Positions 8,060-16,728 are shown, counted from the first letter of the stretch. The stretch: 37,408 nucleotides of DNA from Oligoflexia bacterium (GCA_030432875.1 JAUILP010000033.1:1-37408), one strand, 5' to 3'. Notes: generated by a model from the sequence alone, not told the origin. Numbers and translations: made by a program.

Positions 8060-9675
8060 AAAAACATGCACACGTTATTTTTGTTGCCTTCATCATATTA
8101 TTATTGCCTGTGATTTTAGGTTCAAAGCTGGCGTTGGCCAAAACCGTAGAAGTTCTAATTGAACCGCCGAAACAGAACGCTAAGGTTATTAATTCTCGTA
8201 TCTACGGATTTGGCACCTATATGAGAGAAGACCTTAGTAATGAGGCTATTTGGGCACTAAAGCCTGGTCACTTCCGCTTTGGTGGCAATATGGCGGAAAG
8301 ATTTAATTGGAAAATAAATGCCTGGAATGCCGGGGCTGACTGGTTCTTTAAAAATAGCTCATCTCGTTTTCCCCAAATGATTGATTTTTTTCTCTCGCAG
8401 TGCCAAAAATTTTCTACTCCGGTGAGCGTGACCTTACCTCTCCTCGGTTGGGTAGCCAAGGACGATTCCTCGGCGAGTTATCCTCTGGCGCTTTACCCAA
8501 GTCAAGAAAAAACCTATGAAGGATATGGCAACGGAAAATTAAAAAATGGTGATGATATTATTGCTGATCCGACGACCGCTAACATCGCGATCGATGAAAA
8601 ATTTATCAAGGATTGGGTCACGCACCTAAAGAGCAGATTTGGTTCACAGGAGCATCAATACATAATAGGAAATGAACCAATGCTCTGGCACCAAAGCCAT
8701 AAAGATGTTCACCCAAGTCCTGTGACTTACGAACGTTACCTTGCCAGGTATTTGCAAATGGCTAAAATCATACGCCGTACAGATCCTCAGGCTATTTTAA
8801 TTGGCCCTGCTCTCTGGGGTCCCTTAGCGGTAGAAGAAAGCGCTTATGACACCTATCTACCAAAGTACAAAAGACTCTTAAATATTACTGACCGCAACCG
8901 TCATGAAAATAAACCATTTTTAGAGTGGTTTATTTCCCAGGTAGTTAAAGAAGAAAAAATAACTGGCAGTTCTTTACTGGATATCCTCGATGTTCATTAT
9001 TATCCCGAAGGAGAAAAATTACGCAATCTTGATCCGGCCTCTTCCGCGAGTAGAATGGCCCGTATTAGGTCCACGCGTTCTCTGTGGGACGATGACTATG
9101 TTGATGACAGTTGGCTTAACCGCAAAGTGAGGCTTATTCCCTATTTAAAGGAGCTTAAAAATAACTATAAACCCAGCTTAAAATTGGCCATAGGGGAATA
9201 TAATTTTAGGGCGGAGAATGATATATCAGGAGCAATTGTGCAAGCTGAGTTACTTGGGATTTTTAGTTTGTTAGGTCTTGATCAAGCAAACTACTGGACG
9301 GTTCCTCCTCCTAAGTCATCTGCTGCCGCGGCTTTTAAGCTGTTTCGGGATTTTGATAATAAGGGATCCATGTTTGGTGAAATTCTGGTAGGCAATAATA
9401 TTAATATTGAGGACAGCTATGCTATATTTTCCTCATGGTCTGCACTTTCAAAGAAATACACCATTATACTTATAAATAAGTCCTTAGAATCCACATTAAA
9501 TTTTTCGGTAAACCTAGCAAAAAAAATGAAATTAGAGGAAAGAAGTCTCTATTATTACAATGATAGTACTGAGCAGGTGATAAAATCTTTGAACCTAAAA
9601 CCAAGCGACCTCGTCTCTTTAAAACCACTTACTATTTCAGTTTTAGAAATCAAAGAAGCCCTTAGTAGCGATTAA
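8056..9675 (+). CDS. Secreted glycoside hydrolase family 44-like enzyme
   Basis: Predicted periplasmic or secreted beta-glycanase; GH44 members cut cellulose, xyloglucan or mannan by a retaining mechanism. The 539-residue protein has a signal peptide (1 to about 28, cleavage near LALA), then a TIM barrel with IIGNEPMLWHQSH at 203-215 (acid/base Glu207) and LAIGEYNF at 377-384 (nucleophile Glu381). The following stretch, SGAIVQAELLGIF then ANYWTVP, and the DVHYYPE motif at 312-318 are the GH44 hallmarks. A small C-terminal beta domain (about 450-539) completes the usual GH44 layout. No carbohydrate-binding module or dockerin is present. It is translationally coupled to the GT4 gene inside the exopolysaccharide locus, so it may trim or release the polymer made here rather than digest plant material. 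Confidence 0.85.
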   Translation: MKKHAHVIFVAFIILLLPVILGSKLALAKTVEVLIEPPKQNAKVINSRIYGFGTYMREDLSNEAIWALKPGHFRFGGNMAERFNWKINAWNAGADWFFKNSSSRFPQMIDFFLSQCQKFSTPVSVTLPLLGWVAKDDSSASYPLALYPSQEKTYEGYGNGKLKNGDDIIADPTTANIAIDEKFIKDWVTHLKSRFGSQEHQYIIGNEPMLWHQSHKDVHPSPVTYERYLARYLQMAKIIRRTDPQAILIGPALWGPLAVEESAYDTYLPKYKRLLNITDRNRHENKPFLEWFISQVVKEEKITGSSLLDILDVHYYPEGEKLRNLDPASSASRMARIRSTRSLWDDDYVDDSWLNRKVRLIPYLKELKNNYKPSLKLAIGEYNFRAENDISGAIVQAELLGIFSLLGLDQANYWTVPPPKSSAAAAFKLFRDFDNKGSMFGEILVGNNINIEDSYAIFSSWSALSKKYTIILINKSLESTLNFSVNLAKKMKLEERSLYYYNDSTEQVIKSLNLKPSDLVSLKPLTISVLEIKEALSSD

Positions 9676-10942
9676 GAAAAAATTTTCTTAAAAAGTCTCG
9701 AGGATGCCGTATGAATTTCCATAGGGTTGCAAGGACATCGATGTAATAGGGTAGGCGGTCATTAGCGTCAAAAATGCAGTCTTCTCGATTATCTTTAGCC
9801 GCGCTCAGCCACGAGTGCCATTTGGTATTTTCTTCTTTGCTTATACTCCCGCCGAGTTTTTGCGTCGTGAGGAGCAGTTTAAAAATCCAACTATGAGCAA
9901 AGCTTTTGGCCTCATGAGATTTAAGTGAATTTCTCGTACTTTGACATATTTCTTGAAATTTGTCATAGTCGCCTATCCCCTGATAATAAGCAAGTAAAGG
10001 TGAATTTAGGCCCCGCGCCACCTCAAAAGCCATTTGGCCATAATACCGCGGGTTGAAGTCAGTCAACAAATACTCATGATCATTAACGATAAATTCGGCC
10101 TCAAATATGCCAAAGTAGCCAAGATAACGCGACAACCTATAAACACATTCTTTGAGTAAAGGGTCGAGAGGAATTGCCTCAAAAGCAATGCCTACACCCA
10201 TTTGCCTGGGGCGCTGGAATACTTTTTTAGAAGACACAGCAAAAAATGATGATTGATCATCATCTTCGCCAATAAACCCCGCTATGCTCACAATGCCATT
10301 TGCGGCTGACGGGTAGAAAACCTGAAGCATCGGTAATTCCACCTCAGAATCATAAATTTTTACTGATTCAGCATATTTTTCTTCAGCAAGATAATTGCGC
10401 CATTCATGGGCAAGGTTATCCGTGGTCCGAATGATTTTTCCTTTGCTTTTAGAGTGTAAACCAATTTGTGTTTTTGGTTTTAGCATATAGGATTTGTTAT
10501 CATCCCGACAAAATGAGGCTACTTCCTCGTGATTTTTTAGAAAATATGTTTCAGGTACCTTGATACCAAGCTCGCCCGAAATCAGGTGAAGATTTTCTTT
10601 GTTCAGGAGATTATATATGGTTGTGAGCGGAGGGCTCCATATTGTGTAATAGGTAGCAAGTTCCTCGCGATTTTTAGCAATAAGCCAGCACATATCATCA
10701 CTTGTTGGATATAAAAAAAGACCAGGATTTTTCTTGCCGTATGTGAGTAACCATTGGTAATACTCTAGATCAATACCGGGAGCAGGGCTATGGGTCCGTT
10801 TAGTGACATATTTTGACCAAAGTCCCGGAATAAAAATGCGTTGATCAGCAAAATGAACAGAAATACCTTGGCGACCGAAACAGCGGGTGGCGGCAATACT
10901 CCCATAATAATCACCTAGAGTTAATAATGTACCGGGCGTCAT
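9662..10942 (-). CDS. ATP-grasp ligase-like protein
   Basis: A 426-residue cytosolic member of the ATP-grasp superfamily (carboxylate-amine ligase type, like PylC/CarB-related proteins). Visible are a Rossmann-like pre-ATP-grasp part starting LLTLGDYYGSIAATR, a YMLKPKT segment around residue 155 with the ATP-binding Lys, FEAEFIV around 280-286 with metal-binding Glu residues, and TDFNPRYYGQ around 294-303 with the metal-binding Asp and Asn. The start is ATG 10942, because it overlaps the TGA of the upstream GT2 gene as ATGA; an in-frame GTG further upstream would overlap that gene by 70 nt. Its 3' end overlaps the convergent GH44 gene by 14 bp. By context it may attach an amino acid to a sugar or precursor, but the substrate is unknown. 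Confidence 0.8.
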   Translation of the reverse strand: MTPGTLLTLGDYYGSIAATRCFGRQGISVHFADQRIFIPGLWSKYVTKRTHSPAPGIDLEYYQWLLTYGKKNPGLFLYPTSDDMCWLIAKNREELATYYTIWSPPLTTIYNLLNKENLHLISGELGIKVPETYFLKNHEEVASFCRDDNKSYMLKPKTQIGLHSKSKGKIIRTTDNLAHEWRNYLAEEKYAESVKIYDSEVELPMLQVFYPSAANGIVSIAGFIGEDDDQSSFFAVSSKKVFQRPRQMGVGIAFEAIPLDPLLKECVYRLSRYLGYFGIFEAEFIVNDHEYLLTDFNPRYYGQMAFEVARGLNSPLLAYYQGIGDYDKFQEICQSTRNSLKSHEAKSFAHSWIFKLLLTTQKLGGSISKEENTKWHSWLSAAKDNREDCIFDANDRLPYYIDVLATLWKFIRHPRDFLRKFFLNRY

Positions 10943-12135
10943 TTCTTTTCCCGCGGCGTTCTGACCCACAATTTGGGAGCCTTTTGTAAAACAATACCCA
11001 TACGCCACAGGGCATAATATGGAGCCATAAATAATGTTAAGACATATCTTTTAGGGAGCTTCATTAAAAAAAATGGCGAGACCAAATACGCGCAAAGGCT
11101 CATTACATTAAGTAGGCTCAGTATGAGAGAAAATGAGGCTTTGAGGTCAAAGTTACGAGGCTCGAAAATCAAACACAGGTAAATATTGGCAACAAAGATT
11201 AAGAGTGAATAAACGCCCACCGTGGATAGGGCTGGCATCCACAAATCAAGTAGGAATAGTAGCTTTTTAAAAGGCGGGCATTTAAAGTTGGTCATTTTTG
11301 GCGTGAACTGCTTACGCAGAGCTTTTCGGCCATTTTCCCAGCGAAGGCGCTGGCTAGAGGAGGTTTTAGACGATGTTGGCATAACCGCAGAAACTAGGGC
11401 TTTTGGGAGAAAACGCACAGTATGTCCCAGGGAGCGAATATGCCAGGAAAACTCTAAATCCTCAGCCAAAGAAGATGCTTTCCAGGGGGTCAGTTCAAGA
11501 GCACTTGCTCTAAAGGCCATGCCATTACCGCGCAAATGTGCGCCAATCCCAAGGCCCGCAGAGCCCAACTGCCAAACCCCATTAAATAGCGAAAAAGCAT
11601 AATTCATAAGCTTGGTACGCCAGTGATCATCAACGTTGGCAACGGTATCATAAATTTGAAAAAAGTTATCTTCACCCTCAGCCGCTAGGTTAATTAGAGA
11701 CAACACATTTTGTTCTATTTGAGAATCCGCATCGATAACTAAATAAATATCATCCGGTGTTACGGCACCCATTTCTTTTAGCTTTGAAAATCCGTATTCA
11801 AGAGCGTAGCCTTTGCCTTTTAGATTAGGATCGCATCGCGTGAAAGTACGGGCACCAAAACTCTCTGCGACTATAGCAGTGGTATCGGTGCAATTATCGG
11901 CGACCACATAAATATTGAAGTGATCCTTGGGATAGTCAGAGTTTTGGATGCTTTTAATTGTTGTGGCTATGACGTCCTGTTCGTTGTGGGCTGGTATTAA
12001 AACATAGAATTTACGAAACTGGCTTATTTTACTGGGGATAAGTTTTATTTTTCGGTTTTGGTATATTCCGCCTAAAACGAGAAGGCCCAAAAAAAAGCAG
12101 AACGGTGTGATTATTATAGTAAAAAATAAGATCAT
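10939..12135 (-). CDS. Membrane glycosyltransferase family 2 (processive-type signature)
   Basis: A 398-residue inverting glycosyltransferase with an N-terminal membrane helix (1-22) and about three C-terminal helices (around 288-375), so its active site faces the cytosol at the membrane. Motifs: LIPAHNE at 46-52, ADNCTD at 79-84, VIDADS at 133-138 (DxD), LAEDLEF at 223-229 (the TED-like catalytic base) and QRLRW at 262-266. The QxxRW box is the mark of processive GT2 enzymes such as cellulose, hyaluronan and PNAG synthases, but simple GT2 transferases can also carry it. With Wzx, Wzy and an initiating transferase in the same locus, I favour a repeat-unit transferase over a stand-alone synthase. 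ATG 12135 opens the first helix; the stop overlaps the ATP-grasp gene by 4 nt. Confidence 0.88.
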   Translation of the reverse strand: MILFFTIIITPFCFFLGLLVLGGIYQNRKIKLIPSKISQFRKFYVLIPAHNEQDVIATTIKSIQNSDYPKDHFNIYVVADNCTDTTAIVAESFGARTFTRCDPNLKGKGYALEYGFSKLKEMGAVTPDDIYLVIDADSQIEQNVLSLINLAAEGEDNFFQIYDTVANVDDHWRTKLMNYAFSLFNGVWQLGSAGLGIGAHLRGNGMAFRASALELTPWKASSLAEDLEFSWHIRSLGHTVRFLPKALVSAVMPTSSKTSSSQRLRWENGRKALRKQFTPKMTNFKCPPFKKLLFLLDLWMPALSTVGVYSLLIFVANIYLCLIFEPRNFDLKASFSLILSLLNVMSLCAYLVSPFFLMKLPKRYVLTLFMAPYYALWRMGIVLQKAPKLWVRTPREKK

Positions 12136-12304
12136 AAATATTATTCTTTAAAAATCGATTTGTATGAAATAGTTTCTGCCAAGGTAATTCTAAAATATCC
12201 AATAAAAATTTAGCTCAATAAAAATGATAACCGCCAATATTTAGGCCCAAAAAGACGAGTTATTCACTTTTTATCATTCCCTGGTTTTGTCTCAAATCGG
12301 CAAA

Positions 12305-12333
12305 TTGTAATCTGCCCTGTGGTTAACTATAAT
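12305..12333 (+). promoter_or_regulatory. Sigma70-type promoter of the wzc-like operon
   Basis: TTGTAA at 12305-12310 and a perfect TATAAT at 12328-12333 are separated by exactly 17 bp. Transcription would start near 12340, giving a leader of about 100 nt before ATG 12443. This is the best promoter match seen in the window. Confidence 0.6.
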
Positions 12334-12388
12334 AACATTATTTCAATGATTTAAGGAAAATTTTATTTCACCGCATGAGTATTTTTAG

Positions 12389-12415
12389 TCTTATGATGAG
12401 CCATAAGAAATTTTT
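12389..12415 (+). promoter_or_regulatory. Leader hairpin followed by A3T5 upstream of the wzc-like gene
   Basis: TCTTATG at 12389-12395 and its reverse complement CATAAGA at 12402-12408 form a 7-bp stem with a 6-nt loop, followed by AAATTTTT up to 12415. It lies inside the predicted leader, 27 nt before the start codon. The arrangement resembles a weak attenuator or pause site, but the stem has only two G-C pairs, so its strength is doubtful. Confidence 0.35.
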
Positions 12416-12442
12416 GCAACATCTTTGCCATAGGTTTAAGCG

Positions 12443-14431
12443 ATGACTGACAATCCAGCAACAGCACTCCCCGATAAAGAGTATTTATTTAAGGTTTTGC
12501 GGCGAGGGTATAAGCAGTTTTTGCTTTCGTTTCTTATTGTAGCATGCTTTGGCGCTCTGGCGACCTACCGCGCCCGTGATTATTATAAGTCGAGTATCGT
12601 CGTGCTCTTTGATCGCGGCGGAACCTATACGGGCCTCGGGCATGACTCTCTTGAGTATTTAACTGAGACTCTAGAAAACTCGTTTATCATGCGCATGCGT
12701 GATCCTGACTTTCTCATTCCTTTAGAAGATACGCTAAAACTAAAGTCTCAAAGTCGTTTAAGAAGCTGGCTTCGTGAGATGAAACTCGTGAATGAAGAAA
12801 CGAATACCCAGCGGCGTGCACGCCTTGATGGCTGGTTTCAGACAAGGCTAATTCCGAAGGTCGAATGGGGAAGCGGTGTATTGACCTTAGATGTCAGATT
12901 AGATGATACCCCAGAAAAATCACAAGAACTTGCTATGAGTGCTATGCATAATTTCGTTTTGAGTGAGCTCGATGGCATTGCAGCGCGCATTGATTTTAAA
13001 ATTGAACTTTTAAATAAAGCCATTGCTGAAACCCGTCGAGAGCTTATTGAAGTGCCGGGTAATGAAAACGGTGGATCTCCTCAAGATCAGGGTAAAAAGA
13101 ACCCGGCATTGAGTGAGGATGACTCTCTTAATTTGCGAGAGCTTGAAGCGAAGCTTCTTGACCGCATTAAGCTTGCGGAAGTTGAAATTTCTCGGCTTAA
13201 TAATGATCGATCGATGAGACTACTTGCCCTTGAAAGTGAATACCAGAGGCTTTCCGCCCGCTTAACCCCAAGCAATCCGGAGCTTAATCTTAAGCTTAGA
13301 GAAATTCAAAAATTTAAGGAAACGCCCAATCTAGAAGGTGATGTGATTCAAAATTTGGCGGGACTCAGGCGTCAGTTATGGCTGACACGTTCCCAAATGA
13401 TGTATCCCGGTGTGGGTGAGTTTTCTAGTATGGGCGTCCTCACGCAAAAAGAAAAAAACAAGCTTGAGCGACTTGCTGATTATTTAGAAAAACAAGAAGC
13501 TCTTATGTTAGAGCGTAGCAATATAGACCAACAACGTGTTGATCCCGGAAAGCGTACTATTTTTAGAACGGTTAAACCCGCGAGTTTTGATATCACCCCA
13601 ATTAAAAAAGGACGCATGCAAACGGGATTAGCGTCTATTTTTCTGGCATTTTCCATGGGATTGTTCACCCTTATTTGGCGAGAAATGCGAAGTCCTCTCG
13701 CGCGTGATGAATGGCGTGTGATGCGTTCAACACAGATTCCTGTTATAGCGCAGCTCGCAAGTTCAAGCATTAAAGAGTATCCCAAAGTCACTCCTGAAAT
13801 AGCCGATGAACTGCGTGAAGCTCTGCTTTCAAAAGAAGGAAGTAATGTTAAGGGTATTCGTACCATGCTTGCCTATAGGCGCCTGGAGCTGTCAGTCAAT
13901 AAGCAGTGTCAAGGCAAAATCATTTGTCTCGCGAATTCCGGTGAAGAAGACAAAATGAAGAGTTTTATTTTAAGCTTTTGTAATATCATCACGACCGACC
14001 AAAATCTTAGTACCATTCTCGTTGATTTTTCTACAATAGATCAGTTTACGACAGCAGATAAGGGAAATGGCAAAGACCTAATAGATGCGCTCATCGATCC
14101 TATTTATCTGAACGATGCTATTTTTGCAAAAAATGATAAAAGACCCTTCGCCTTTTTAGGCATCACCAAACCGCTCATAGATCAGCGAACACGAGCCATC
14201 AAAAAATTAGCGTTAGAAGGGTTACTAAATACCCTCACCACAAACTTTGATCTCATTTTGATTCGCGCTATGCCTGAACGGATGTTTATTGAGAACAATA
14301 TTATTGTCGAAGCTGCCTCCGATTTGCTTCTTCTCGTCGACGCCCTAAGCACAACGTACGCTGAACTGAGTCGTACGATTTTGCATTTGGGTAAAGACAA
14401 GCTAAGAGGGATTGTACTTGTGGGTTCCTAA
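12443..14431 (+). CDS. Wzc-like chain-length/co-polymerase protein with a degenerate BY-kinase domain
   Basis: Inner-membrane polysaccharide co-polymerase controlling chain length and linking polymerisation to export. The 662-residue protein has a cytosolic N-terminus, a first membrane helix (about 26-40), a large periplasmic part with coiled-coil-like stretches (185-290 and 335-365), a VKPASFDITPIKKGR segment before the second helix (about 393-411), then a cytosolic domain. This last part keeps the BY-kinase fold order but not its chemistry. The Walker A position reads ANSGEEDKMKS (497-507) instead of S-x-x-P-G-E-G-K-S/T, the A' position TILVDFSTID (524-533) lacks the usual D-x-D/D-x-R pattern, the B position is FDLILIRAMP (602-610), and the C-terminus has no tyrosine cluster. 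It probably acts without kinase activity. A promoter precedes it; the polymerase gene follows after 2 nt. Confidence 0.82.
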   Translation: MTDNPATALPDKEYLFKVLRRGYKQFLLSFLIVACFGALATYRARDYYKSSIVVLFDRGGTYTGLGHDSLEYLTETLENSFIMRMRDPDFLIPLEDTLKLKSQSRLRSWLREMKLVNEETNTQRRARLDGWFQTRLIPKVEWGSGVLTLDVRLDDTPEKSQELAMSAMHNFVLSELDGIAARIDFKIELLNKAIAETRRELIEVPGNENGGSPQDQGKKNPALSEDDSLNLRELEAKLLDRIKLAEVEISRLNNDRSMRLLALESEYQRLSARLTPSNPELNLKLREIQKFKETPNLEGDVIQNLAGLRRQLWLTRSQMMYPGVGEFSSMGVLTQKEKNKLERLADYLEKQEALMLERSNIDQQRVDPGKRTIFRTVKPASFDITPIKKGRMQTGLASIFLAFSMGLFTLIWREMRSPLARDEWRVMRSTQIPVIAQLASSSIKEYPKVTPEIADELREALLSKEGSNVKGIRTMLAYRRLELSVNKQCQGKIICLANSGEEDKMKSFILSFCNIITTDQNLSTILVDFSTIDQFTTADKGNGKDLIDALIDPIYLNDAIFAKNDKRPFAFLGITKPLIDQRTRAIKKLALEGLLNTLTTNFDLILIRAMPERMFIENNIIVEAASDLLLLVDALSTTYAELSRTILHLGKDKLRGIVLVGS

Positions 14432-14433
14432 AA

Positions 14434-15912
14434 ATGGCTACTATCATGTCTTCTGTCTTACAAAATACGCTTCCCTTAACTATGGCATTGGGGTTTGGTC
14501 TTTTATTGTTAATGGGGCCATCACTTAATCTCGCTTTATTTTTAATGTTTCTGTTGTTATTGGGCCTGGTTTTTTTCCTCGTCATAAAAAGCAAAACTCA
14601 TTTAGCGCCTCTTTTTGTTTTTGTGCCTGCCCTGGCATTAGATGCGCCTTGGGGGCGGCCTTTTAATGATGTTGCGCAACCCCTAACAGAAATACTAGGC
14701 GATGTGTTCTTCTCAGCAGCACATAAAAGCCTTGGGTTACCCGGAGTCTCATTCTCATTATTTGAAATCTTAACCTTTGTCCTCACCTTTATTCTTTGGT
14801 TGAAATACAAAAAGAGTGACCTCAGTGTTAGTTCCGCGCGGCTATTTTGGTTGGTTACCCTGCTTGTTCCATTAGGCATCTGTTTTTCTATTATCACGGG
14901 AATTTTTCGCGGGCATGATGTTGGCCTCATACTGACCCAGTCGCGCTCTCTTTTGACATTGCCGTTTTGGATGATGATAGGGTACGCGGTTTTTTCGGGT
15001 CACGAGCGGGTTGCGTTATTTATGAACATCTTAACGGTTATTGTTGTGGCGAAGGTCCTCCAGGCCTTGTGGATATTTAGTCGTCAGTATAGTTTCAACT
15101 TGGGTTCCTATGAGTTTTTAGTGGAACACATAACATCGGATTTAATCGTGACAGCACTCATTTGGTCGGTATTTTTATGCTTGATGGCTAAAAATAAAAT
15201 TATGGCGTGCTTAAGTTTTTTGGCTGTTATGATTCCATCTGCTTATATTTACATTATCAACGACCGGCGTGCTTCATTTGCTGGCTGCGGATTATTCAGC
15301 CTTATCATTCCTTTTCTCTGTCCTAAAAAGTATCGCTTTTTGTGTGCGCTTACTTTTTCAGGGTTAGTGGTATTAAGTTCTACCTATGTCGCTTTAACTT
15401 GGGGTATGTCTGGACCCTTGGGTTTTCCTGCGCGCACCATTCAAAGTTTATTCGATAACAAAGAAGACACCTCTAATCTCTACCGGGTCGCAGAAAATAA
15501 GAATTTTGCTTATGTGATTCGTGATAACCCGGCCTTAGGGTTAGGACTGGGTACTCGTTTACCCATAGTGGAAAAGATGGCTGATATATCATCTATATAT
15601 GAAAATTATGATCTTTTACCTCACAATACCTTGATGTTTTTATGGGCTTTTGGCGGTCCTATTACCTTTAGTCTTTTTAGTCTTTTTATAATTTTTTTAA
15701 TAGCAGCTCCAACGCAGTCTTGCATTAACGCACACCACTGGGTTGATTTTTCTTTACCTTTTATTCTTATCTCGATGATTACCCGGTGGCTTGTTTATGT
15801 GATGACTGACATAGGGTTGACTGAAGTTAGGTTTCTTATGATTATAGGGCTCGTGGCGGGTGGTTATCTGCGGCAATATAAACGAGAAGCTGCTTATTTG
15901 GGGATTTCCTAA
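14434..15912 (+). CDS. O-antigen ligase/polymerase family protein (Wzy-like)
   Basis: Integral inner-membrane protein that would polymerise repeat units on the periplasmic side. The 492 residues form about 10-12 helices. The Wzy_C-type region is recognisable from INDRRASFAG at 275-284 (Arg residues at the membrane face), a large periplasmic loop with NPALGLGLGTR at 365-375, and HNTLMFLWAFGG at 397-408, the conserved His-Asn motif followed by a Gly-rich helix. Waal-type ligases share this fold, but the location between a Wzc-like gene and an OPX gene, together with a flippase in the locus, makes a Wzy polymerase the better reading. ATG 14434 is 2 nt after the preceding stop, so translation is probably coupled. 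Confidence 0.85.
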   Translation: MATIMSSVLQNTLPLTMALGFGLLLLMGPSLNLALFLMFLLLLGLVFFLVIKSKTHLAPLFVFVPALALDAPWGRPFNDVAQPLTEILGDVFFSAAHKSLGLPGVSFSLFEILTFVLTFILWLKYKKSDLSVSSARLFWLVTLLVPLGICFSIITGIFRGHDVGLILTQSRSLLTLPFWMMIGYAVFSGHERVALFMNILTVIVVAKVLQALWIFSRQYSFNLGSYEFLVEHITSDLIVTALIWSVFLCLMAKNKIMACLSFLAVMIPSAYIYIINDRRASFAGCGLFSLIIPFLCPKKYRFLCALTFSGLVVLSSTYVALTWGMSGPLGFPARTIQSLFDNKEDTSNLYRVAENKNFAYVIRDNPALGLGLGTRLPIVEKMADISSIYENYDLLPHNTLMFLWAFGGPITFSLFSLFIIFLIAAPTQSCINAHHWVDFSLPFILISMITRWLVYVMTDIGLTEVRFLMIIGLVAGGYLRQYKREAAYLGIS

Positions 15913-15937
15913 GGCAATATCAAGGGGGAGTATGACG

Positions 15938-16540
15938 ATGAGAACTTTTACTGTAATAGTAAGCTGCTGTCTTTTAGGTTTTTTGAGCTATGCCTGCAGT
16001 TTTAAGGTGCCAGCTCAAAGCATTTTTTATGCCCCGCCAACGACAACTTTTGAAAATTCCGACTATATTATCGGACCTTCAGATGAACTCACGATTAAAG
16101 TTGCGTCAGACCAAATGTTATCGGGGGTGTATTTAGTGTCAACAAATGGCTCTTTGACCTTACCCTATATCGGAGAATTTATGGTGGATGAAAAAACGGT
16201 AAGTCAGATAACCTCTGAACTCACTCTCCGTCTGATCAAGTATATTAAGAACCCTCAGGTTGGGGTTACTGTATCAGCTAAAAAAAGCCTCAAGATATAT
16301 TTTTCTGGAGAATTTGCCAGAGTCGGGGCGATTCAATTAGAGGATAAAACCAATCTTATACAGGGGATTAGCCTCGCCGGGGGGCTGACTCCCTTTGCCA
16401 GCGGGCGCATAATTTTGGTACGAAAGAATAAAAGCGGCGTCGCCAGTCGTTATGCCGTTAAATATGAAAATTTGCTGCAAGGAGATCCTTTTTTAGACCA
16501 ATTAATATTGGGGCGCAGTGATACCATCATTGCCGAATAA
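15938..16540 (+). CDS. Short polysaccharide export (OPX/Wza-family) lipoprotein
   Basis: Outer-membrane-associated export protein. The 200-residue product has a lipoprotein signal peptide ending at LSYAC (Cys about 20), a poly_export (PES) domain with YIIGPSDELTIKV and NGSLTLPYIGEF, then a single SLBB-like repeat with LIQGISLAGGLTPFASGRI. It ends at once after this repeat, so it lacks the C-terminal amphipathic helix that forms the Wza outer-membrane pore; it belongs to the shortest OPX class, which in myxobacteria works with a separate barrel protein. The start is ATG 15938, with AAGGGGGAG ending 7 nt upstream; ATG 15932 is too close to that site. The preceding polymerase ORF ends 25 nt upstream. 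Confidence 0.88.
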   Translation: MRTFTVIVSCCLLGFLSYACSFKVPAQSIFYAPPTTTFENSDYIIGPSDELTIKVASDQMLSGVYLVSTNGSLTLPYIGEFMVDEKTVSQITSELTLRLIKYIKNPQVGVTVSAKKSLKIYFSGEFARVGAIQLEDKTNLIQGISLAGGLTPFASGRIILVRKNKSGVASRYAVKYENLLQGDPFLDQLILGRSDTIIAE

Positions 16541-16566
16541 AAACGCATGAAAGTTAGGCTTTTTTG

Positions 16567-16728
16567 ATGGATATAGGTTTATTCAGCTTATTACAAATGA
16601 TTGTCATTGGTATATTTATGGGACGATCGCCAAAATTGGTCGGTAGACCCGAAATTTTCCTATTTATTGCCCTCTATCTCATAATTTTTTACCTCACCTT
16701 TGGGCTATTCTTTATGAATCCCGATTAG
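16567..16728 (+). CDS. Possible 53-residue membrane peptide downstream of the OPX gene
   Basis: ATG 16567 to TAG 16726-16728 encodes a very hydrophobic peptide with two likely membrane segments (residues 3-18 and about 30-50) joined by a short basic loop (GRSPKLVGRPE) and ending MNPD. It starts 26 nt after the OPX stop on the same strand. The ribosome site is weak (AGG about 9 nt upstream). The clear two-helix pattern argues that it is real; its size and weak start argue against. I recognise no family. Confidence 0.42.
   Translation: MDIGLFSLLQMIVIGIFMGRSPKLVGRPEIFLFIALYLIIFYLTFGLFFMNPD

Larger units (their letters stand above)
12136..12442. other. Divergent intergenic region (307 bp) upstream of the wzc-like operon
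   Basis: AT-rich spacer between the minus-strand GT2 gene and the plus-strand chain-length gene. It contains the plus-strand promoter and leader hairpin listed separately. I see no clear minus-strand promoter, no small gene and no JUMPstart/ops element. Confidence 0.5.

Noticed and set aside
11222-11602. 126-codon plus-strand frame
   Set aside because: It is antisense to the GT2 gene, whose motifs (AED, QRLRW) lie in the same DNA; its own translation is Arg/Ser-rich with no domain.
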